This document shows positions 1-6,250 of a stretch of 6,250 bases of DNA, in pieces (position 1 is the first letter of the stretch; each line of letters begins with the position of its first letter). The translations under genes were made by a program, and so were the position numbers. Below the pieces are notes generated by a model. It made no database searches. It worked only from the letters and a program-made list of their open reading frames with translations, and was not told the origin of the DNA. The stretch lies in assembly GCA_946886925.1 (NCBI GenBank), contig CAMPJQ010000177.1, forward strand, positions 1 through 6,250. Reading direction: 5' to 3'. This DNA comes from an uncultured Terrimonas sp. (GTDB lineage: Bacteria > Bacteroidota > Bacteroidia > Chitinophagales > Chitinophagaceae).

Positions 1-786
1 GCCCAGCATTCCATTTTGGCGCAGGACACGGTTGATATGAATGGGTTGATTGACAGGTGTTATACCATATTCCGATAAGAGCATGATCCTGGCGCCCGTT
101 CCTGAATAATAGTTAACCAGGTCTTCAACAACTTTATCTATCTCTTTTAAGTGTGTACTTATTTTTGAGAAGTCAGGGCCATATTTTTGCAAACAATAAT
201 CTAAGTGAGGCAGGTAAACCAGTGTAAGTGTGGGATCGTATTTTTTATCGGTAAAAATAGTGGCATCGGCAATCCATTGTGTGGATTTGATATTGGCGCC
301 CGGACCCCAGAACGTAAACAACGGGAACTGTCCCAGTTCTTTTTGCAGTTCATCTCTTAACACTGCAGGATGCGAATAGCAATCCGGTATTTTTCGCCCG
401 TCGGCTAAATAATTGGGACGCGGTGTTACTGCATAATCCGCGCTGGAATACATATTATACCACCAAAACATTTTAGAAGCGGTAAATGAAGGATCCATCC
501 TTTTTGCTCTTTCCCATATTTTTTCGGACTGCACTAATTTATTGGATTGCTTCCAGAATTTTATTTCACAATCGGTACGATCGTACCAGCCATTGCCTAC
601 TATGCCGTGTTCACCCGGCCACTTTCCGGTAATATAAGTAGATTGTACTGCTGTAGTAACAGCAGGCAGCATGGGTGCAATGGTTTGCAAATGTTTATTG
701 CTGCTATAGCGCGTTAAAAAGGGTGTATGCTCTCCTATCAAATTAGAAGACAATCCCACAATATCTATTACAACGGTTTTATTCAT
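1..786 (-). CDS. eboF: EboF, alkaline phosphatase / nucleotide pyrophosphatase superfamily protein (partial, C-terminus outside window)
   Basis: This frame opens at ATG 786 (MNKTVVIDIVGLS) and stays open for 262 codons to the window edge, so the C-terminal part is missing. The fold is recognisable as the type I phosphodiesterase / nucleotide pyrophosphatase group of the alkaline phosphatase superfamily. Residues 4-12 form the first strand ending in metal-ligand candidate D8, and the nucleophile region is PAVTTAVQSTYITG (residues 41-54), with T44 as the likely nucleophile. WPGEHGIVGNGWY follows (56-68), then LPHLDYCLQKYGP (192-204) and SEYGI (238-242). The family normally uses DxxGH and SDHG as zinc ligands; here these read D196...Q200 and E239-Y240, so catalysis may be altered. 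It is the last gene of the ebo order, separated from eboE by a repeat-rich spacer. No signal peptide is visible, so a cytoplasmic location is likely. The family-specific pattern and position make the EboF call strong; the substrate is unknown. Confidence 0.9.
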   Translation of the reverse strand, partial: MNKTVVIDIVGLSSNLIGEHTPFLTRYSSNKHLQTIAPMLPAVTTAVQSTYITGKWPGEHGIVGNGWYDRTDCEIKFWKQSNKLVQSEKIWERAKRMDPSFTASKMFWWYNMYSSADYAVTPRPNYLADGRKIPDCYSHPAVLRDELQKELGQFPLFTFWGPGANIKSTQWIADATIFTDKKYDPTLTLVYLPHLDYCLQKYGPDFSKISTHLKEIDKVVEDLVNYYSGTGARIMLLSEYGITPVNQPIHINRVLRQNGMLG

Positions 787-798
787 AATGAAACAGGT

Positions 799-833
799 GT
801 CAGGTATGAGCCGTCAGCTTTGAGCTATCAGCC
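799..833. repeat. Five degenerate 7-base repeats (TCAGCT/TGAGCC type)
   Basis: Read on the plus strand, this stretch divides exactly into five consecutive heptamers: GTCAGGT, ATGAGCC, GTCAGCT, TTGAGCT and ATCAGCC. Positions 3-6 are almost always a purine-rich core of the form (T/C)(A)G(C/G). It lies 13 bases upstream of the eboF start codon, so it would be in the eboF leader. AGCT and GCT/AGC pairs allow only weak hairpins. It does not look like a coding sequence or a standard terminator. Confidence 0.7.
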
Positions 834-859
834 AAAAAAACTACTAATGATGTACCTGG

Positions 860-983
860 CACTTCATCTCACTTCTCACCATTCACTATTCACCATTCAC
901 ATCTCTCACTTCTCACTTTTCTATTTTCTCTTCTCCCCTCTCACTACTTACCACTAACCACTTACTACTTACTTCACTCACTT
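860..983. repeat. Long degenerate heptanucleotide array between eboE and eboF
   Basis: On the plus strand this pyrimidine-rich tract keeps a period of seven bases. Positions 870-904 hold five units such as CACTTCT, CACCATT and CACTATT, with CACCATT occurring twice. After a two-base slip, 907-976 hold ten more units, moving from CACTTCT through a CT-only middle (about 928-941) to CACTACT, TACCACT, AACCACT and TACTACT. The periodic pattern runs up against the eboE stop codon (978-980) and slightly past it. On the transcribed minus strand it would be a GA-rich, weakly structured RNA. It fills most of the 191-base spacer (787-977), in which I see no convincing gene, promoter or terminator. Confidence 0.75.
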
Positions 984-2186
984 TTCCAGCAACCCCATCA
1001 CCCATTGCATTTCTCTTACAATAGATTGGGTAAGCGGTAATCTTTTATCATCGGGTAATACTTCCCAGGTATAGGTTTCTATTTCAAGGTGCGCAGTAAA
1101 CGGTTGCTGTTGATGAATGGATAATACCTGTTCAATATCCTGCTGTGTGCACTTTAGCACGCCGTATCCTTCTACAAACAATGGCACATGAAAATGAGCC
1201 CGCCATTCCGTTACATCTGTATTATAAGCATCAGGCAAAGCATCAGGCATATCGGCATATCTTTTCAACTGACCGTTTTGCTGCATAGCCACCACCTGGT
1301 GCAGGTAAGTGGGCTCATTGAACCGGACGAAGGCCTCAATTACAGGCGCTCTTTTTTCAAGCTCTGCAGGTAACTCTGCTTTCAGCGCAGCGCTGATCTG
1401 TATCTTACCTGTTTTGATACCCAGCTCCTGGATTTGTTTGATCATGGCTGCGTGATCTTCATAACAAATAGCAAAATGACATACGTCATAGCAAAGCTGT
1501 ATATGCTCCTTTATATGAAAAGCAGCAATATCATCACTGCATCCAAAAAGCTTTGCTATATAAGGTATGCCCAGCGGTAGCAGATATTGCGTATACCAGT
1601 TTATAAATTCTTTCCCTTCTCCCAGTAACCCGTCAGGCTCCGGCTCAATGTCTATATGTATTGACTTGCCGGTAGATTGCTTTATCTGGATCAACTGGTC
1701 AAGCACCGCCAACAAATGAAGTGTTGATTTTTCAAAAACACCGGGCAGTTGTTCAGTGGTATGCCAGAACCTGTATGACAAAGGAGATGTGGAAATTCCG
1801 CCATCCATACCATCGGGCAGCAGCACCACTAATATTTGTGCCAGCCTTATCGTATATGCTTCGCGTTCAGCGGTAGTCCAGTCGGGCGCATGCACTTTAT
1901 CTTTCACTGCGGTACGGTGAAAGCCACCGTAAGGAAATCCGTTCATGGTAAAAACATAACAATCATTATCGCGGAGCCACTGCTGAAAAATTTCCAGATT
2001 TTTTTCTTTGATCAACTCAACACTTGCCATGTTGGAAAGCCGGAGCCCAATACCAAAAGGATTACCGGGCGAAACCTGATTCTTGATAGCAGGAATATGC
2101 TCCTGTAATTGTTTAAAATGATCATCCCAGCTTTCACCGGCATGTATATTACTGCAATAGGTAAGATGTCCGTGTGCTGTTTGCAT
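978..2186 (-). CDS. eboE: EboE, TIM-barrel sugar-phosphate isomerase/epimerase-like protein of the ebo cluster
   Basis: This 402-residue protein is recognisable as EboE, a xylose-isomerase-like TIM-barrel protein named in genomes as a metabolite traffic protein. Residues 1-20 (HGHLTYCSNIHAGESW core) and TMNGFPYGGFH (80-90) are family-typical. Likely divalent-metal and active-site residues follow the barrel order: the IDIEPEPDG strand with E181/E183 (179-186), the YDVCHFA strand with D234 and H237 (233-239), KIQIS (261-265), RxHFHVP with H331 and H333 (329-335), and LEIETYTW with E368/E370 (367-374). No signal peptide or membrane segment is visible, so it is probably cytoplasmic. It starts at ATG 2186, only nine bases after the eboD stop, which implies co-transcription and perhaps translational coupling. 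The reaction and substrate are unknown; the fold suggests isomerisation, epimerisation or lyase chemistry on a sugar or cyclitol phosphate. Family assignment is strong, biochemical role is inference. Confidence 0.92.
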   Translation of the reverse strand: MQTAHGHLTYCSNIHAGESWDDHFKQLQEHIPAIKNQVSPGNPFGIGLRLSNMASVELIKEKNLEIFQQWLRDNDCYVFTMNGFPYGGFHRTAVKDKVHAPDWTTAEREAYTIRLAQILVVLLPDGMDGGISTSPLSYRFWHTTEQLPGVFEKSTLHLLAVLDQLIQIKQSTGKSIHIDIEPEPDGLLGEGKEFINWYTQYLLPLGIPYIAKLFGCSDDIAAFHIKEHIQLCYDVCHFAICYEDHAAMIKQIQELGIKTGKIQISAALKAELPAELEKRAPVIEAFVRFNEPTYLHQVVAMQQNGQLKRYADMPDALPDAYNTDVTEWRAHFHVPLFVEGYGVLKCTQQDIEQVLSIHQQQPFTAHLEIETYTWEVLPDDKRLPLTQSIVREMQWVMGLLEK

Positions 2187-2195
2187 ATTCTTTTT

Positions 2196-3338
2196 TTAAC
2201 AGGTTTTCAGCCACTGACTGGCCTTCTGTAATATAATGGTATCCAGTTCATGTACTTCTTCTCCCTTGCCAACAGATGCCAGCAGCATAATGGTCAATCG
2301 TCCGCCCAAATGCTCTCTGAACTCATTCAGCCCCTTCAATACGGGGCTTTCCTTATTTTGTATATCCATGAGGGGGTGAGTAATCGAAAAACCAAGCGAT
2401 TTCAATACCCCAACAATGGTTTTGGCATCTGCTTCTTCCAGTCTTCCCAACAAAAACGAATAGGCGCTATCGAGCGCTATGCCCATTGCCACCGCCTCGC
2501 CATGACGAATGGTAAAATCCGAAAGCTGTTCTACCTTGTGAGCGCTCCAGTGCCCGAAATCGAGGGGGCGTGAGGATCCCATCTCAAAAGGATCGCCTCC
2601 GGCTATATGCTGCAGGTGCAGTTCAGCGCATCTTTTTATGAGGTATTGCATGGCTTCCATATTCCTGCCCGCCAAAAGTGCGGCATTCGCTTTTAACCAT
2701 TCAAAAAAAGTCCGGTCTTTAATAAGCGCTACTTTCACTGCTTCCGACATGCCGGAACGCCATTCCGCATCGCTTAACGTGGTTAAAAAAAAATGATCAT
2801 TGAATACAGCGGCAGGAGGAACAAATGTTCCCAGGAAATTTTTCTTGCCCAGATAATTTATTCCGTTCTTTACGCCAACGCCGGAATCGTTTTGTGAGAG
2901 TACGGTAGTTGGTATACGTATATGCCGGATTCCCCGGTGCGACACGGCGGATGCATACCCTACAAGATCGAGCACAGCGCCGCCGCCTATTGCCACAATA
3001 TACGAATGCCTGTCTATGCCGTGCGCATCAACAGCCTGCACAATGCTATAAAAATGTGTTTCGGTATTTTTAGATTGTTCTCCACCCGGAACGATCATGA
3101 TATCTTTTACCAATGCAAAACCAGGTTCATTGGCGAAATAATTCCTGATTTGCCCCTGCAGTTGGGGATGATGCACTGCTACCCCTTCATCCATTACAAA
3201 AAATATTTTCTTTGGAATATCCGTCAAAGCTGCCTTTAAAAAATTGCGGAAAAGAAAATTATCGGGTGCAAATAAATGACTGGTAAAAAAAACTTTGTAC
3301 TCAAATCGTACGCTGAATGTTTGCTCTATATGATCCAT
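2196..3338 (-). CDS. eboD: EboD, 3-dehydroquinate synthase-like sugar phosphate cyclase
   Basis: The 380-residue protein belongs to the NAD- and metal-dependent sugar phosphate cyclase superfamily (AroB-like). With ATG 3338 as residue 1, the NAD-binding part includes PGGEQSKN (84-91) and IGGGAVLDLVGYASA (117-131). HRGIRHIRIPTT (134-145) and the DSGVGVKNGIN loop (151-161) follow. The three zinc ligands are present: E199 in SGMSEAVK, H263 in DFGHW and H279 in IRHGEA, the last two 16 residues apart as in dehydroquinate synthase. The loop differs from the usual DSSVGGKTGVN of AroB, and the gene sits in the ebo order, so a role in the shikimate pathway is unlikely; it probably cyclises another sugar phosphate. 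A GTG codon lies directly before the ATG (3341-3339) and is a less likely start. An 80-base gap with a candidate promoter precedes it, and eboE follows nine bases after its stop. Confidence 0.93.
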   Translation of the reverse strand: MDHIEQTFSVRFEYKVFFTSHLFAPDNFLFRNFLKAALTDIPKKIFFVMDEGVAVHHPQLQGQIRNYFANEPGFALVKDIMIVPGGEQSKNTETHFYSIVQAVDAHGIDRHSYIVAIGGGAVLDLVGYASAVSHRGIRHIRIPTTVLSQNDSGVGVKNGINYLGKKNFLGTFVPPAAVFNDHFFLTTLSDAEWRSGMSEAVKVALIKDRTFFEWLKANAALLAGRNMEAMQYLIKRCAELHLQHIAGGDPFEMGSSRPLDFGHWSAHKVEQLSDFTIRHGEAVAMGIALDSAYSFLLGRLEEADAKTIVGVLKSLGFSITHPLMDIQNKESPVLKGLNEFREHLGGRLTIMLLASVGKGEEVHELDTIILQKASQWLKTC

Positions 3339-3391
3339 CACGTTGTTGCTAAAATAGTACGGAAACGGGATACTAAGCCATTTTAAAACCG

Positions 3392-3399
3392 CAAAAATA
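3392..3399 (-). promoter_or_regulatory. Candidate internal promoter -7 element before eboD
   Basis: The minus strand reads TATTTTTG here, an exact match to the Bacteroidota -7 consensus TAnnTTTG, about 50 bases before the eboD start in the only sizeable gap (80 bases) among the first five genes. No TTTG -33 element is found at the usual spacing of about 20 bases; the nearest upstream copies are 9 and 33 bases away. The sequence is AT-rich and a chance match is possible. Confidence 0.3.
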
Positions 3400-3421
3400 A
3401 GTTATTAACAAATCATTGCCA

Positions 3422-4324
3422 TCACGTAACTGCAAATAGTTTCGCCAGGAGCAGCGAAACCGGTAAAAGCAGTAATATCAGCAATGCAAAGTAAATTGCA
3501 CCAAAGGTGGCTGCCCATGCGGCATTCATTACAATCAACGCGATTACACCAGCTTTTACAGCCTTTCCAATAAGCGGGCCGGTCGGGTTACGAATGGCTT
3601 TTTGCAAAGGAGGCAATATCATTGCGCCGAATAGCACAACAAAAATAGCGGTATACCCTACATAATTATTGATAAAGCCGATCGTTAAAATGCTGGCGAT
3701 AACAATGGCATACAGCAACACAGCGGCATACAGCGTTCTTTTTTTACCGCCATGTACTTCTCCCCTGCTTATCATGGTAATGGCAGCTATATATATTACC
3801 GGCACTATGGCTATGTAACCATACTGCGGTAAAACTGCTGGAAGAATGCTCATCCCTAATAATAAATTCAAACCCCGGCAAATACCCATATTAAGCGGAC
3901 CCAGGAAACCGCTATGTTTCATCCATTTATCGTATACCACTGCACAAACCGCAATAGCAATGGATATCATTGAGGAAGAAGAGAACCAACCGGTTATATG
4001 CACACTGGCAGCAGCGGCAATGCCGGCCAACAGCAGAATGACACCAAACAAAGCAGCGGCATTTTTTGATATCAGTCCACTGGGGATGGGGCGTTCAGGG
4101 CGTTCTTTGCTATCCAGTTCTGCATCAAATACATCATTTAAAACCACACCTCCTCCATACAAACCAATAGTTGAAAATACCAGCAACCCAATGGATTGCC
4201 ATTCATATGCATTTCCATCATCAACAACATACCCGGCAATGGCAACACCTGCCAGTATATCTGCAATAGAAGTAATGATATTTGCCGGCCGCATTAAACG
4301 CAAAAACCCAATCAGCTTATCCAC
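3422..4324 (-). CDS. eboC: EboC, UbiA-type membrane prenyltransferase homologue
   Basis: This integral membrane protein has about nine hydrophobic segments and belongs to the UbiA superfamily, which transfers polyprenyl chains to small acceptors. Numbered from GTG 4324, it begins with the family-typical FLRLMRPANIITSIADILAG (residues 7-26). The first aspartate-rich motif is complete: N63, D64, D67 and D71, followed by the ERPERPIPSG loop (74-83). The second motif, which usually has several aspartates, keeps only D132 in VYDKWMKH, followed by LGPLNMGICRGLN (141-153), a pattern I associate with EboC. The start is uncertain: GTG 4402 would add 26 poorly conserved residues and overlap eboB by 68 bases, GTG 4324 leaves ten bases after the eboB stop, and ATG 4294 (inside LRLMRP) would trim the conserved N-terminus. 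None has a clear ribosome binding site. The lipid donor and acceptor are unknown. Confidence 0.9.
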   Translation of the reverse strand: MDKLIGFLRLMRPANIITSIADILAGVAIAGYVVDDGNAYEWQSIGLLVFSTIGLYGGGVVLNDVFDAELDSKERPERPIPSGLISKNAAALFGVILLLAGIAAAASVHITGWFSSSSMISIAIAVCAVVYDKWMKHSGFLGPLNMGICRGLNLLLGMSILPAVLPQYGYIAIVPVIYIAAITMISRGEVHGGKKRTLYAAVLLYAIVIASILTIGFINNYVGYTAIFVVLFGAMILPPLQKAIRNPTGPLIGKAVKAGVIALIVMNAAWAATFGAIYFALLILLLLPVSLLLAKLFAVT

Positions 4325-4334
4325 ATGCTGTATT

Positions 4335-5327
4335 TTATCGTATAATGATGGAGCTTTTGTCTGTACGGGGTTGCTGTCCTCCCCGGAGAATGGTGTTTCC
4401 ACTGAACTTCAGGCTTTGATCAATATTTTTTACGGTGGCGAAATCCGATTCATCAATCTGCCCGCTTTGTGCAAAAGCAGTGATCGCGTTCTGATAAGTA
4501 ACCAAACGAATAGCTTCATCACTAATGCCCATATCTTTCATAAGGGCAGCAGTTTTGGGTACTGCCAGCGGATCGCTGATACCCCAGTCGGCCGCCGAGT
4601 TGATCATTATACGGTCTGTACCATATTGCTTCACCACATCTACCATACGTTCATTACCCATTTTTGTAAAAGGGTAAATGGTGAAGGCCGCCCAGAAACC
4701 TCTGTCCAGCACTTCTTTCATAGTTTCTTCATTGTTATGATCTACTATAACCATGGCTGGATCAAGGCCATGCTCGAGAGCAATATCCATACTGCGGGTA
4801 GTGCCTCTTTTTTTATCGCGGTGCGGGGTGTGTATCTGTACAGGGAGCCCGGCTTCTTTGGCCAGGTTGAGTTGCAGGCGGTAGTATTTTTCTTCAGCGG
4901 GGGTTTGATCATCAAAACCTATTTCTCCCACTCCCACCACGCCTTCTTTATATACGAACAAAGGCAGTATTTCCATCACCTGCTCTGCCAATGCTTCATT
5001 GTTGGCCTCGCGTGAATTTAATCCGATAGTGCAATAATGTTTGATGCCAAATTGTGAAGAGCGAAAACGTTCCCAGCCAATAAGGCTGCTGTAATAATCC
5101 CGAAACGTATCTATACCAGTACGGGGCTGTCCCAGCCAGAATGCGGGTTCAATAATGGCAACAATACCTGCATCAGCCATGGCTTCATAATCGTCGGTTG
5201 TACGCGATGTCATATGAATATGCGGATCAAAAAACTGCATACCTTGTATACGTTCAAGGTAAGATTTGTCCTGTATTCCGGGCTGAAGGTCCTTTTCTGT
5301 AATGTTATTACTGCAACACATGAGCAT
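4335..5327 (-). CDS. eboB: EboB, TatD-like metal-dependent hydrolase
   Basis: The 330-residue protein is a TatD/amidohydrolase-type TIM barrel with all expected metal-site residues: H36 and H38 in FDPHIHM, E135 in GVGEIGFDD, H166 in VQIHTPHRD, H197 in VDHNNEET and D247 in NSAADWG. The stretch MTSRTTDDYEAMADAGI (39-55) followed by EPAFWLGQPRT (60-70) is diagnostic for EboB rather than for general TatD nucleases. It lacks a signal peptide and membrane segments. The start ATG 5327 overlaps the end of eboA by 20 bases; ATG 5321 (residue 3) is an equally plausible start. The first 29 residues before MQFFDPHIH are not part of the catalytic core, so ATG 5240 is a less likely third choice. The overlap suggests translational coupling with eboA. 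The substrate is unknown; the fold supports hydrolysis of a phosphoester, amide or lactone. Confidence 0.92.
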   Translation of the reverse strand: MLMCCSNNITEKDLQPGIQDKSYLERIQGMQFFDPHIHMTSRTTDDYEAMADAGIVAIIEPAFWLGQPRTGIDTFRDYYSSLIGWERFRSSQFGIKHYCTIGLNSREANNEALAEQVMEILPLFVYKEGVVGVGEIGFDDQTPAEEKYYRLQLNLAKEAGLPVQIHTPHRDKKRGTTRSMDIALEHGLDPAMVIVDHNNEETMKEVLDRGFWAAFTIYPFTKMGNERMVDVVKQYGTDRIMINSAADWGISDPLAVPKTAALMKDMGISDEAIRLVTYQNAITAFAQSGQIDESDFATVKNIDQSLKFSGNTILRGGQQPRTDKSSIIIR

Positions 5328-6201
5328 TTATTTTTTCTGCCAGCACATTCCAGTTCAATTCACCCGATGTTATGGCAGATTTAATACCAGGCAATTTATT
5401 TAATAACTCCTGAGCGGGAGGATAATTACTATCGCTGCAGGCCAGTGCAGCGGCTTCCCGTTCTAATATATTTTCCGACTGACCCAATCTTTCCATATCA
5501 GGAAAAATATCTTTGTCAATAAATTTTCCTGTGCAACGCCATATCTGTGGATGAACTGTACGATGTGCCGCCCATCTTTCATGAGCATAATCCGATAAGG
5601 TTTTAGCCAGTTCCGCATTGGCGCGTGCATCCAGTCCGATAATTTGTTCAACGGGCTTCTCTGTAAAAAAAGCTTTCAATACCAATTGATTCCACGCCTG
5701 CTCATTCAAATAAGCTGCCGGGTAAGGGTTGTTGCACATGATCGCTTCCAGGGCGCCGCCAATGTTGCTGCGTATGCCTTCGGCGCAGCGCCTGCTCCAC
5801 ATTTCGGGGTAGGCCAAAACGGGTAAAGCCGAATACAGTGCTACCAGTTCATTTACCTCGGCTGTTAAATATAAATTTTCAATGGTTTGAAAATATTGCG
5901 CTTTATCCGTGTTGTTTACATGCGCGAGCAACCATACCCTGCACAATCTGTCAATGGTCCACGACGCAATGGACAAGCCTGCACCTTCCTTCCGGAGCGC
6001 TTTTTCCTGCTCTTCCGTTAGATGTATGAGCGATTTGCCTGTTTTACGGGGAACCGAAACAAAGGCAATACTGAACTGTTGGGAATTATTGGCCTGGGCT
6101 GACATATCGTTTAACCAATTCCACACTTCGGGGGTTACATTTTGTCTGACAACTGCTGAAAATAATATCTTTAACGCTTCAGACTGATAATGAGACATCA
6201 T
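5308..6201 (-). CDS. eboA: EboA, conserved alpha-helical protein of the ebo cluster, function unknown
   Basis: This 297-residue protein is recognised as EboA from its central and C-terminal segments: EGIRSNIGGALEAIMCNNPYP (around 141-161), the AWNQLVLKAFF helix, IIGLDARANAELAKTL and DYAHERWAAHRTVHPQIWR. It appears mostly alpha-helical and soluble; I see no signal peptide, membrane segment, nucleotide-binding loop or clear catalytic motif, although the YAHERWAA stretch and the conserved NPYP turn could form a binding surface. The function of the family is not known beyond its genetic requirement in ebo clusters. The start is chosen at ATG 6201, the first of two consecutive ATG codons, after an AT-rich leader with no Shine-Dalgarno sequence, which is normal for Bacteroidota. 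It is the first gene of the operon and its stop lies inside the start region of eboB. Confidence 0.88.
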   Translation of the reverse strand: MMSHYQSEALKILFSAVVRQNVTPEVWNWLNDMSAQANNSQQFSIAFVSVPRKTGKSLIHLTEEQEKALRKEGAGLSIASWTIDRLCRVWLLAHVNNTDKAQYFQTIENLYLTAEVNELVALYSALPVLAYPEMWSRRCAEGIRSNIGGALEAIMCNNPYPAAYLNEQAWNQLVLKAFFTEKPVEQIIGLDARANAELAKTLSDYAHERWAAHRTVHPQIWRCTGKFIDKDIFPDMERLGQSENILEREAAALACSDSNYPPAQELLNKLPGIKSAITSGELNWNVLAEKINAHVLQ

Positions 6202-6239
6202 ATTATCTTTAACCTGCTGCTTTAATAATTAATAATATG

Positions 6240-6247
6240 CAAAGCTA
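6240..6247 (-). promoter_or_regulatory. Candidate ebo operon promoter -7 element
   Basis: The minus strand reads TAGCTTTG, an exact match to the Bacteroidota -7 consensus TAnnTTTG, about 39 bases before the eboA start codon. This would put the transcript start near 6230-6235, giving an AT-rich leader of about 30 bases. The matching -33 TTTG element would fall beyond the right edge, so the promoter cannot be fully checked here. Position directly before the first gene makes it more credible than a random match. Confidence 0.45.
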
Positions 6248-6250
6248 AGT

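Noticed and set aside
799..840. Possible terminator between eboE and eboF (repeats next to a run of A/T)
   Set aside because: The T run on the minus strand precedes the weak AGCT-type stem instead of following it, and the stem is only a few base pairs.
727..957. Plus-strand open frame of 76 codons over the eboF start and the spacer
   Set aside because: Its C-terminal half is translated heptamer repeat (Ser, His, Leu, Phe-rich) and its first part is antisense to eboF; no start signal or family resemblance.
860..983. CRISPR array
   Set aside because: The repeat unit is seven degenerate bases with no spacers, far from CRISPR repeat length and conservation.
2196..3338. Housekeeping aroB for shikimate biosynthesis
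   Set aside because: The gene order is that of ebo and the substrate loop departs from AroB; the shared fold and zinc ligands alone do not support this.
3846..5015. Plus-strand open frame of 389 codons across eboC and eboB
   Set aside because: It lies wholly antisense to two strongly recognised genes, its product is low-complexity with scattered Cys, Ser and His and no family pattern, and its length is explained by mirrored codon use.
5308..5327. Lipoprotein signal at the EboB N-terminus (MLMCCSNN)
   Set aside because: The cysteines come after only three residues with no hydrophobic stretch, so no lipobox signal is possible; the region simply overlaps the end of eboA.

Overview
The window holds almost all of an ebo (EDB) gene cluster on the minus strand, read from right to left: eboA, eboB, eboC, eboD, eboE, and the first 262 codons of eboF, which runs off the left edge. 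All six frames are open and show no frameshift or premature stop, so the cluster looks intact and functional. Gene names come from recognising family-specific residue patterns and the diagnostic gene order. No database search was possible.

The organism is most likely a member of Bacteroidota, plausibly Chitinophagaceae or a relative. The reasons are moderate AT-richness, no Shine-Dalgarno-like sequences before most starts, matches to the Bacteroidota -7 promoter element TAnnTTTG before eboA and eboD, and an intergenic stretch of degenerate heptanucleotide repeats of a kind I associate with that phylum. This placement is inference.

Layout from the right edge: a short leader with a candidate promoter (6202-6250); eboA (alpha-helical protein of unknown function); eboB (TatD-like metal-dependent hydrolase), overlapping eboA by about 20 bases; eboC (UbiA-type membrane prenyltransferase homologue); an 80-base gap with a second candidate promoter; eboD (sugar phosphate cyclase / 3-dehydroquinate synthase homologue); eboE after a 9-base gap (TIM-barrel sugar-phosphate isomerase/epimerase-like protein); a 191-base spacer with period-7 repeats; then eboF (alkaline phosphatase / nucleotide pyrophosphatase superfamily).

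From established knowledge, ebo clusters occur in cyanobacteria, Bacteroidota, proteobacteria and eustigmatophyte plastid genomes. In Nostoc they are needed for a scytonemin precursor to reach the periplasm, and in Pseudomonas the EDB cluster is linked to nematode repellence. The actual reaction product is unknown. The enzyme set (cyclase, isomerase, prenyltransferase, hydrolase, phosphohydrolase-like protein) suggests together that it makes a small, membrane-attached cyclitol-type molecule. Several members carry substitutions at canonical catalytic positions, noted in the findings.
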